DNA of 43,359 nt, taken from positions 1 to 43,359 of the forward strand of contig JANBQS010000058.1 in NCBI GenBank assembly GCA_027577415.1, in the 5' to 3' direction. Source of the stretch: Coemansia sp. RSA 922 (Eukaryota > Kickxellomycota > Kickxellomycetes > Kickxellales > Kickxellaceae). The position numbers were made by a program, and so were the translations under genes. Every line of letters starts with the position of its first letter. The stretch's first letter is position 1. The notes under the pieces were generated by a model. That model made no database searches and was not told the DNA's origin. It saw only the letters and a program-made list of their open reading frames with translations. This document shows positions 36,601 through 43,359 of the stretch, one piece after another.

Positions 36601-39600
36601 CGACCAAGCCTGAGACTACGTCGATTGAGGCTAAACAGCAGTCGAGCGACGCCGAGGATAGTACCCAGGTGACTGTGTCGTCGGTGCCGTCTAGTGGGGC
36701 GCCTGTGCTGACTACTAGTACGATTTCGGCTGTTTCTGTTTCGGCAGCCGAGTCGTCGGCATCGGGTCTGGCGGCTCAAGCTCTGTTGTCTGAGCTGGCT
36801 TCACCTCAGCAGCAACTTCAGCTGCAACATCCCGGCGTTGGAGTATCGACGCCTGCGCCTCCTCCTCAGCCTGCGCAACAACAGCAGTCGATGATGTTAT
36901 CGCCTCAGCAGCAATTGCAACTTCAGCAGCAGCAGCAGCAGCAAATGCTTGCATCGTCGGGTGGCAACAATTATTCGGCGGCGGCGTTATTGGCCAACTA
37001 TCCTCAGCTTACGCCGGCTCAGCGTCAACTATTACTGCAGCAACAATATCAGCAGCAGCAGCAACAGCAGCAAGTGTCGCAATCCCAGCTCCAGCAATAC
37101 CAACAGCAGCAACAGCAGCAGCAGCAGTTGCAGTACCAACAGCAACAGCAGCAGCAAAACTTGCTTCAGGCTCAAATGGCGCTCGCGCAGATCCTGCCAA
37201 ACTTTCAGCAACTTCCGAGTCAAGTTCAAGTGAGCCTTATTAACTTGTTCACTCAGACGCGTCAGTTACAGTTTACGCTCCAGCAGTATCAGGCAGCGTT
37301 GCAGTCGCCGGGGTTGACTCCACAGCAGCGATCGGCGGTTATGACGCAGCTTAATCAGCTGCAGCCGAATATCAATATCCTCAATCACCAGTTCACTCAG
37401 CAATTGGCTATGGCACGGACGATGGGTACTACCCCTGGAGGACAGCCTCAGCAGCAGCAAGTGGCAGCGCCTACTTTGCAGCCGCAGTTTGCCACACCAC
37501 AGCAGCAACCGCTTCAGACATCTCAGACGGCGGCTGCTGCTGGTACGTCGAGTGCGGTTAACAACATGACAAGCGATTTTTTTCGCAAGGATGGTAGCAC
37601 CAACACCACCGGGGGAAACGTGAGTGAGCCCACGCCGTCGCAGGCAGCAGCAGCAGTAGTTACTTCATCTGGAGCACAACCTCAGCCGCCGCCGCCGTCG
37701 TCGTCTTCTACCCAGCAGGAGCAATCGACATTAGCAATGTCGACATTGGCGTCGGGCGCTGCTACTGCTACCATCCAACATCCAAACAAGCAGCAGCAGC
37801 AGCAGCCGACGGTGACTACGGCGACGACGGATACGCCGCCACAACAGCCTCCTCCTCTTGCCCAAGCGTCTAGTAACAGTCAATCGTTGGCTGTAAATTT
37901 TTACATGGCCCCGCCGCAGCCTCCACCACCACCCACAGTGTTAGCGGCGGATAAGGTCTCGGAGGTACTAGACGAGGCGCAGCAAGCGCAAGTAAGCGAG
38001 TGGCAAAAGTCAGTCGACCAGATTACACGCTCCAACACGTTCAAGGCCAAGGAGACGGTTATTTACCAGGGCCGCGAAGAGTTGTACCGCAAAGTTTTGG
38101 AAGAGCAGCGACAGCACAATATCGCAATGACTCTGGACATGCGGCGTGAGCGCGAGGCCGAAAAGCACTGGCTGGCGCAGCCACACCCCTGGGGTCGTGG
38201 ATATAACGGGTACGGCAACGGAGTAACATCCAATCAACAAAATGGTGTTACGCTGGTTATGCCTGGGCAGCGACGCGTGGCTGCGCCTGGACAACTTCCG
38301 ACGATGCGGTTCTCTAAGCGGCAGCTGCGGCACCAGGCGGAGAGACCCGAAGTTTTGGTACCGATCCGCCTTGACTTGGACGCTGACGGGCATAGGCTGC
38401 GCGATACGTTTACTTGGGATCTGAATAATGAGCTGGTACCGCCGCAACGGTTCGCTCACGGTCTGTGCATTGATCTGGGTCTGCCGGCAGAGACGTTTGT
38501 GGCGCTCATCGTACAATCGATTGAAGAGCAGTTGGACGATTTTAGGCAGTACGGAAATGTCGAGGCGGCATCGGCGGCATCTGTTCGACAGACTCTTCTG
38601 GACGAGCTTGCGACGAAGAGCGCTGAGCTGCTGGCATTGGAAGAGGAAGAGGAAGGCGAGGATGTGGAGGAGGATGACGTGGATGAGGATGATCATCCTT
38701 CTTCAAAAGACCTCTCGCCAAAGCTGGTGTGGGTGGACGATGAGCTGCGTGTTGTTATCCGCATCGACATTATCATCGGCCACATTGCGCTGCGCGACCA
38801 GCTCGAGTGGGACGTAGCCCCGCTCCTGCGGCCGCCTCCGCCGCCGACCGAGTCGCTGCTTCCGGGCGAGTCGCCAGAGTCGGACGGCTCATCGACTGAC
38901 GATGAGTCGGCTGACGACGGGCAGCAGGTGCCTCGGTCGCCGTCGTCGGCCAGCAAGGGCCTGGAGCGGTGGCGGGCGTCGGCGCTGCGCGACTGGGCCA
39001 GCGGGGCGCTGCAGGGCCAGGCAGTCACGCCCGAGCACGTGGCGCGCGTGGTGTGCGCCGAGCGCGGGCTTGGCGGCGAGTTCGAGACGGCCTATGCGCA
39101 CGCGGCGCGCGAGCAGCTCTACGCGTTTGCAAAGTCGTTCCTGCTGGCCGGCTACGCGTACCGCCCGCAGCTCGCGCACAAGAAGCGCAGCCGCCGGCCC
39201 ATCGTCGTCGACGACCGCGAGCTGGCGCGCGCGGTGCTGGCGCCCGTCACGGCCGAGTCGGCTCGGCGGCGGCAGGCGGCGGCGTCGACGTTTGCGCCGC
39301 TCATCGCGCACCTGCACTCGGCCGACGTCGAGCGCCTGGAGAAGGACGCCGACCGCGAGGTCCGCCGCAAGCGCAGGCAGGGCGGCCCGGGCGGAGGCGG
39401 CAGTCGCGTGGGCGGCCGCGGCTCGCGGGTCGACCCGTCCCGGTCGGGCGGATCCAACCTGGTACCGGACCGCGAGGCGCACCGCACGAACCGCACGATG
39501 ATCGCGCTGCCGAGCTGGTTTGCCGACGACCTGCCGCCCGAGACGCGCAGCTTTGTCGACGTGCCCGGCGAAGGCGCGCACTTCCTCGACGCGTACGATG

Positions 39601-40523
39601 CGCGAGCCGCCCACGACGCCGGAGCCATGGCCCCGCCAGCCCCGCCGCCGCACATTTCGTCGCTGTCGGCCGCGGGCATCCTCCACCACCCAGCGGCAGC
39701 GACGACGTCACAGTCTGTGGGCCTCGCCGACGAGCCGAGCAGCCACATTCAGTCGTCGTCAATCCTGCTGTCGTCGTCGTCGCAGCTGCTGGGGCGGCGC
39801 ATGGCCAGCGGCAGCGTCGGCGCCGTGGGCAGCCTGGACATTGCCCTGGCATCGTCGTCGTCATCCTCGGCTGGCTTGGGTACTGGCGCGACAACAACGC
39901 GCTTTGGCTATGGGTTCAGCGGGTATACTGGCATATCGCCCTACGTGCCGCCTGCCACGCCCGCCGCGCACGCCCACCAGACGCCGCAGCAGCAGGCGCG
40001 CAACAAGCTGCGCAACCCGACGGGGCTGCCGCGGGGCCGGCCGTCGATCCTCGAGAAGGCCCTGCGCGACGCTTCTGCGCGGCGCAACTTTCCCATGGGC
40101 GGCGCCGCGCCCACTCAGCTCTCGGGCCGCCCGCTCGAGGAGCTCTGCGCGCGCTGGCGCTGCATGAGCTGCGGGATCCCGCCCGACCGTACTCCGCTCA
40201 TCCGCCGCGGACCCGAGAGTATGCACAGCCTGTGCGACGAGTGCGGCCACGTCTACGCCCAGACCCGCCGCCTGCGCGAGGTCGACGCTGCTGAGATCAC
40301 TCGCAACATCGCCCTGGTCTGCGGGCCAATCATCGGCGCTCCTGAGCCGAGCCCGCCGCTGCTTCCAGCTGCGCAAATGTCGACGGCGGATCTGGCCGAC
40401 ATTGTTTCTATCGAGTCTCCGCTCACTTCATTGTCTGCTGTCTCTGCATCACTGACTCACGACGACGATGACAACGACGACATTGTGGACCAAGCGCAGC
40501 TGTTCCAAAATGACTCTCTCTAA
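33651..40523 (+). CDS. SNF5: SNF5/SMARCB1 subunit of SWI/SNF, very large, with polyQ region and GATA-type finger
   Basis: 2,290 residues from the ATG at 33651 (MDPSNGPND). Residues about 1-1450 are Q/P/S/A-rich with many polyQ runs (for example near 400, 455-480, 585, 1090 and 1130-1170). The SNF5 domain follows: repeat 1 begins PEVLVPIRLDLDADGHRLRD (about 1565) with FTWDLNNELVPPQRFA; an acidic insert (EEEEEGEDVEEDDVDEDD) separates it from repeat 2, LVWVDDELRVVIRIDIIIGH (about 1690) with LRDQLEWDV. The C-terminus has CMSC-20 residues-CDEC (C2171, C2174, C2195, C2198), the GATA-like finger seen in fungal Snf5. It is a core subunit that anchors the remodeller to nucleosomes. It is far longer than yeast Snf5 (905). 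GC content rises sharply after about 38,820. Confidence 0.92.
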   Translation: MDPSNGPNDHHNQGVNGAGRSNNNNDDLFNFSQAASMFMNGGTSTGAGSGEHGMDEMWGMGDAANMFFNMDAFSSAPATAIGNGTSGAAGSTSAAGQTATSSGIDLSAAFGLDMNGASMDPDAWKMLLQADPSMDDLFGGFGASGGVGSSSGVVASSLSIPPGADQHSAAMFGMASPMATLAPSDLEALSRPSHIGLPSAQTMVPQPSTAATASQLKSPTPSAKKPRAPKAKKTPGATIAALAALPQPVIPPAKTTKARAKKAATPKIKSPTPLPDLSSGTSPASVMASGMVGGGAKGVASAGAGAVLGESPGPDSIRRIKPKADGTVGTPAAAASPTPSAKSVGPHSQPQQMMPQLYSQPAPGQSTGPNVNAAAFSAANMFQSPQQMYQAPQQQNAYLAQQQQQQQLQYQQQQQHIALSNIMSLPPAQRMSILQHLQASNTNVPFNQGLLMAYYQQQQQLQQQQQLQQQQQLQQQPQQQQQTGVNTTTGIQGSPFMPNASAQPSQQQQQQMMAAARMANAQGSAAMSQPGASLTQQQQLQQLQQINQSQTHTPNITPGSAAVPALQQQMSQQSLDNAPQLQFPQQQQQQQQQPRMFSGTNIPMPAEYATEVERQVAQARARMGSAGTANEVATLQQAIENHLLSRYMGAQQGRPPTMVSSSGSDSIGAGPQQQQQQQQALQPVLRPSGPTAANTAQAYANPAAPTAAAGAGGNPAAVSANYTQHMALVGMLAGPHIQLIYNQLRAQYPQMFGTFTLEAFNQVLLSGQLANFQPVNNLIVLIIQSSQQQALQQQQQAQHQQQVQQQQQAQQRFQQMAAASPGVNGPRPPMGSGPGLQQGMSPQTQLQLQNYQRAQMYQPQQQMAAQSGAIRPPSQIMSPPPQSQTPGLGSNGHPQSMTPVAGNRVGGTPTPSQSQQRGIKRKSVNSSPALAPGILPQPAQNKSPRITSPAAGGTKHQPTSAQSPMPATTTATATAVDGSGGSVSTKPETTSIEAKQQSSDAEDSTQVTVSSVPSSGAPVLTTSTISAVSVSAAESSASGLAAQALLSELASPQQQLQLQHPGVGVSTPAPPPQPAQQQQSMMLSPQQQLQLQQQQQQQMLASSGGNNYSAAALLANYPQLTPAQRQLLLQQQYQQQQQQQQVSQSQLQQYQQQQQQQQQLQYQQQQQQQNLLQAQMALAQILPNFQQLPSQVQVSLINLFTQTRQLQFTLQQYQAALQSPGLTPQQRSAVMTQLNQLQPNINILNHQFTQQLAMARTMGTTPGGQPQQQQVAAPTLQPQFATPQQQPLQTSQTAAAAGTSSAVNNMTSDFFRKDGSTNTTGGNVSEPTPSQAAAAVVTSSGAQPQPPPPSSSSTQQEQSTLAMSTLASGAATATIQHPNKQQQQQPTVTTATTDTPPQQPPPLAQASSNSQSLAVNFYMAPPQPPPPPTVLAADKVSEVLDEAQQAQVSEWQKSVDQITRSNTFKAKETVIYQGREELYRKVLEEQRQHNIAMTLDMRREREAEKHWLAQPHPWGRGYNGYGNGVTSNQQNGVTLVMPGQRRVAAPGQLPTMRFSKRQLRHQAERPEVLVPIRLDLDADGHRLRDTFTWDLNNELVPPQRFAHGLCIDLGLPAETFVALIVQSIEEQLDDFRQYGNVEAASAASVRQTLLDELATKSAELLALEEEEEGEDVEEDDVDEDDHPSSKDLSPKLVWVDDELRVVIRIDIIIGHIALRDQLEWDVAPLLRPPPPPTESLLPGESPESDGSSTDDESADDGQQVPRSPSSASKGLERWRASALRDWASGALQGQAVTPEHVARVVCAERGLGGEFETAYAHAAREQLYAFAKSFLLAGYAYRPQLAHKKRSRRPIVVDDRELARAVLAPVTAESARRRQAAASTFAPLIAHLHSADVERLEKDADREVRRKRRQGGPGGGGSRVGGRGSRVDPSRSGGSNLVPDREAHRTNRTMIALPSWFADDLPPETRSFVDVPGEGAHFLDAYDARAAHDAGAMAPPAPPPHISSLSAAGILHHPAAATTSQSVGLADEPSSHIQSSSILLSSSSQLLGRRMASGSVGAVGSLDIALASSSSSSAGLGTGATTTRFGYGFSGYTGISPYVPPATPAAHAHQTPQQQARNKLRNPTGLPRGRPSILEKALRDASARRNFPMGGAAPTQLSGRPLEELCARWRCMSCGIPPDRTPLIRRGPESMHSLCDECGHVYAQTRRLREVDAAEITRNIALVCGPIIGAPEPSPPLLPAAQMSTADLADIVSIESPLTSLSAVSASLTHDDDDNDDIVDQAQLFQNDSL
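34844..35095 (+). repeat. CAG/CAA polyglutamine tracts within SNF5
   Basis: Dense CAG and CAA codons encode several glutamine runs. Similar tracts recur at about 35162-35187, 35402-35430, 35663-35690, 36007-36083, 36886-36943 and 37036-37160. CAG and CAA are mixed, which tends to limit slippage. Confidence 0.85.
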
Positions 40524-40588
40524 ATCATTATTTCTCTCTTCTTTTTATCTTTTTCTTTATTCATTCATTAAAAACTTTAGCTTTATTA

Positions 40589-41273
40589 TTACTTTTCGTC
40601 GCTCTCTTTCTTCTTGTTGTTGGCGTTCCACAGGCGCGAGCAATAGTTGGTCAGTCCAACGTCAGTCGTGTTGATCCGCCACGCTCCAAACATCGCCAGC
40701 CCAGCTAGCGTCACTAGCGAGTACTTTAGCACTCGGCTTATCACAGGCCAGCGTCTCGCGTGGAAGTAGTCCGTTAGAACTTGCTCAAACGACATGTACA
40801 CCTGCACTGGCAAAACTATGCCCATCAGCATGTCGTTAATGGGGTTTGACCCGTAGATAAACGCCGTCGCTAGCAGAGGAATAGAGATTATCGATACAGC
40901 ACGCTCGTTCATCCAGTGATACGAGCCCTTGAGTCTGTTGGGCGCCGGCTGAGGCACAGCTACAAAAAGAAAAATATAAGTAGTTGAGTACGAAATTCGC
41001 AATTTCTACGTGTTTCGTACTAATATTAGTTTTAACTTACTAGCTGGGTTGGGCACTTCATCGCCAAACAGAGCACGAGGACTAGACGCCTTGAACAACA
41101 ACGGACGCGCTATTATAATAGTAATTTAAGAAAGATTAGTTCAGATGCTTCTTTACTCCATTGCTAAAAAAAAAAGGTTGTAATCCTCGCGCTCATTTAC
41201 CTGTGTGCAGTAACTGCACTCGCTGCTGAATAGGCGTCCTTAGTCGCGCAAGAGAAACCGATTTCGAAAGCAT
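40589..41273 (-). CDS. SDH4: Succinate dehydrogenase membrane anchor subunit SDH4 (CybS), three exons
   Basis: Exons on the minus strand: 41273-41201, 41109-41041 and 40959-40589, joined in frame to 170 residues. Exon 1 gives a mitochondrial presequence (MLSKSVSLARLRTPIQQRV, rich in R/S and lacking acids). The anchor domain begins at GSYHWMNERAVSI (about residue 60), with three membrane helices and the family motif VLTDYFHARRWPV plus the late NTTDVGLTNYC. It anchors complex II in the inner membrane at the quinone site. The position of the haem-ligand histidine (11 residues before the DY of TDY) is Q here (PVQVYMSFEQVLTDY). Convergent with SNF5, 65 bp apart. A CACGTG lies about 135 bp upstream. 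Confidence 0.92.
40960..41040 (-). other. SDH4 intron 2
   Basis: 81 nt on the minus strand: donor GTAAGT (starting at 41040), acceptor TTTTTGTAG (ending at 40960), with a CTAAT-like branch site. Phase 1. Confidence 0.85.
41110..41200 (-). other. SDH4 intron 1
   Basis: 91 nt on the minus strand: donor GTAAAT (starting at 41200), branch-like GAACTAATC, acceptor TATAATAG (ending at 41110). Phase 1. The spliced frame joins LLHT to ARPLLFK. Confidence 0.85.
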
Positions 41274-41772
41274 TACTGTAAAAAAGAAAAGAAAAATAGG
41301 CAAATAATAAAATAATAAAGAAAAAGAAACGCCGCGTCAGGGTCCACCTTTTTTTTCTTCTCATTCCTTATCTCGGACTGATGGATTGATTGTCCCACAT
41401 TTACTACACGTGACCCTATTACTGCAATTATAATTAGTTTCACTCTAATTATTATCTCTTGCCATGGCTCCTCTAGACCAAAATAAAAAAAAACTTACCA
41501 TTGGATATCTTAAAAAAAAGTGCAAAAAAATCCTACAATTAGCTAAAAAGGAGAAAAGGACAAAGGCCTCAGGTGATCTTTTTTAAAAAAGGATAATCTT
41601 TTCTTTTTTTCAAAAAATCCTTTGAGCGCATTTTCTCTTTTAATAGTGTCTGCTAAAAGAGAGCAGTTGACACCCCACAGCAATAGTAGCCACCAAGAAC
41701 TACACTTCTCCTCTCTCTTTCTCTCACTGTACTTTACTAGCCTATTCATCTTATTAATTTCTCCTCCACTAA
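41274..41772. promoter_or_regulatory. SDH4 upstream region and boundary to the F-box pseudogene
   Basis: About 500 bp without a supported gene. CACGTG at 41407-41412 (ACACGTGACC) lies about 135 bp upstream of the SDH4 start. The rest is A/T-rich. The short minus frame at 41543-41749 is low complexity and not convincing. Confidence 0.4.
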
Positions 41773-43325
41773 CCAGTCAGCGTGCTTTTAGAACTTCCTA
41801 ACCACATTATTGCATGCATATTTTCACATGATACTAGGCCAATAGCCACTGGTAATGACTGCCCAATAGGCAAGGTATCACGAGCTTGTACCCACCTATC
41901 CAAGATGCATGTACTATGTCAGAAACTGAGGCGGATATCCCTACAATTACAAAGTGAGCAAATGTATTTCAATTGCAACTGTGATTATGCAATGTCTAAA
42001 TACAGAAACCCAGCAGGATTGTTTCTACATGAGGTTATTGAGTACGACTTTGTCAAATATGTGAAAACTGTGGTCTTGGATATATCTTATGAGTATATTC
42101 TTAATGGCACAGCATTTTTGATGTTGAGAAATGCCTGTCTATATCACATATCATTTAGTTGTGTCAGATCAGTTATTATAGACCTATCTGTAGGAGATCC
42201 CTCCCATTTACCAGATGATTTGACATGTGTTCAAAATGTAAATAGATTTAATATGCTCCTTCTTTGCTTGTTTCCCAATGCTCTGTCCTGCCAAGTAGAA
42301 AGTAGCAATAAGGAGGAATACTATTCTACCATGAGATCCACACATTACTATTAGATTTTAGAGCGGAGTGAACTAGCGTAGCTTATAAAATCTTAAGTGT
42401 CAATAAATTAAATATTGGAAAGGTTAAAGAAGAGAAGAAAGATGTTAACCGGTCAAACACGCACTATATCCAAAGTGCCAAACAAACCAGTGAACTGTGG
42501 GAACGACTGAGCCGAGTCAAGACATGACAATGGTACCAAGATCCAAAAGAGATATTTAACAATTACAATGACCTAATCAGTGGACTATTTGCTACCAAGA
42601 CAGGTGTTTTCTATTGTGTTAATGATGAGTGCTTTATATTGACTAGTCCACCAGTAGTTACAAATCTCACAAGGTTTGAAATTCGTGGAGGATATAATGT
42701 TGACATGTGTATTGAATTGGCTAGAAAGAGTTGCTTAACAATAGAGCACCTGAATGTTAATTCAATAACTACAAATGAATTCAGCAATTTGATAGCCAAT
42801 CATGAAGATGATGTTGAAATATCCTTCCCACATCTGAAATCATTACACTATAGGGGTCGCTGGCCTGAACTATTTCCCTCAATAGTGGCTCCTAATGTAT
42901 TTCCCTTTCCTGCCCTTAATGATCTTTCCTATAGATGTACTAAGCCAGAAGATTGGTGTGAAATGTTGATGAACAGGCACATGCAGTTGGAAAGATTGAG
43001 CTTGTACATTTGTGGACAAACAGCCATGTCACTTTGTAATAATAAAGTGTTTGTTAAGAATGGGTTGTTGCTGGCCAAGCATGTTACACTAGGTCTAAAA
43101 TTGGCTAACAATGAGCATGACTTTAAACTAGTTGCAATACTGTACAGGGATATGTTTCAGATGGCTCCTCAAGCAGAGTCTCTAAGTTTTGATTCATGCT
43201 TTGTATTAAACTTGTTCCCATGGCCAGCAATTTCGTCAAGCTTAGCAGAGATTCCAAACATGGTAAATCTTAGGTATTTGCACATAGAGGGTCAAGCACA
43301 TCTGTGCAAATGTCCAAATATCTAA
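41773..43325 (+). pseudogene. F-box/LRR-like gene, decayed
   Basis: Block 1 (41773-42354, frame 1) starts after a TAA without any ATG, at an F-box-like LLELPNHIIACIFSHD, and continues with SLQLQSEQMYFNCNCDYAM and FVKYVKTVVLDISYEYI. Block 2 lies in another frame (frame 3): it is open from about 42372, interrupted by TGA near 42522-42524 (WERLSRVKT-stop-QWYQDPKEIF), then open to a TAA at 43323-43325. It contains LRR-like pieces (LARKSCLTIEHLNVN, ISFPHLKSLHYRG, MQLERLSLYICG). A missing start, a frame change between 42354 and 42390, and at least one internal stop indicate a dead copy. F-box/LRR arrays of this style are, to my knowledge, abundant in Kickxellales. Its true end may lie beyond the window. 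Confidence 0.65.
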
Positions 43326-43359
43326 AGAGTATCCAGAAATTTCATAGTAGTGAGAGAAT

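Noticed and set aside
34844..37160. CAG/CAA runs as independent microsatellites or mobile elements
   Set aside because: They stay in the SNF5 frame throughout and encode Q-rich activation-type sequence, so they are part of the gene.
38889..40376. Several long antisense and alternative-frame ORFs in the 3' part of SNF5
   Set aside because: They reflect the extreme GC content; translations are R/A/G/P-rich without domains. The SNF5 frame alone carries conserved motifs.

Overview
The window comes from a compact eukaryotic nuclear genome, almost certainly an early-diverging fungus. Genes are closely packed, introns are few and short (79-91 nt where coding), splice sites are GTAAGT-like and branch points are CTAAC/CTAAT-like. 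Fungal markers are a division-2 chitin synthase, a SWI/SNF Snf5 with a C-terminal GATA-type finger, and a Vma13-type V-ATPase H subunit. FANCI, a kinesin-10 and translin-associated factor X, all rare or absent in many Dikarya, point to a basal lineage. A decayed F-box/LRR gene of a type I associate with Kickxellales (Coemansia and relatives) makes that order my best guess, not a proven placement.

Layout. 1-302: tail of an unrecognised gene. 340-5146: TRAX (-), kinesin-10 (+, one intron) and a small orphan gene. 5.2-9.3 kb: first accessory island with three members (A, B +; C -) of an unrecognised small-protein family, then a coiled-coil orphan (-). 9.6-22.3 kb: housekeeping block of FANCI (+), chitin synthase (-), RNA polymerase III subunit RPC4 (-) and a polyQ bHLH regulator (-). 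22.3-27.7 kb: second accessory island with four more family members (D-G, all +). 28-41.3 kb: V-ATPase H (+), serine palmitoyltransferase LCB2 (+), a YchF-type GTPase (+), a 2,290-residue Snf5 (+) and succinate dehydrogenase anchor SDH4 (-, three exons). 41.8-43.3 kb: an F-box/LRR pseudogene.

The most interesting element is the seven-member small-protein family in the two islands. The proteins are 104-139 residues, have no signal peptide or membrane segment, and are so diverged that they share only a short N-terminal strand (M-S/P-G-x-V-F/Y-A), a central D/E-V-Y-C/F-V segment with L-L/V-D/E-L-S, and a hallmark N-V/I-M-L-Y/F-F-G-S/T-K/E. Their upstream DNA is far better conserved than their coding sequence. 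The D and F promoters form a roughly 0.5-kb direct repeat, the B and E promoters form a second repeat pair, and nearly all members carry the same GGTATAAAAAGCAAGCT core, TTTGCAGTCTC boxes and TGACG (bZIP-like) boxes. This looks like a co-regulated, rapidly diversifying paralog system of unknown function.

The housekeeping genes are not an operon-like pathway, but several act in chromosome biology: kinesin-10 in chromosome movement, FANCI in crosslink repair, and Snf5, bHLH and RPC4 in transcription. V-ATPase H, LCB2 and chitin synthase act in endomembranes or the cell surface.
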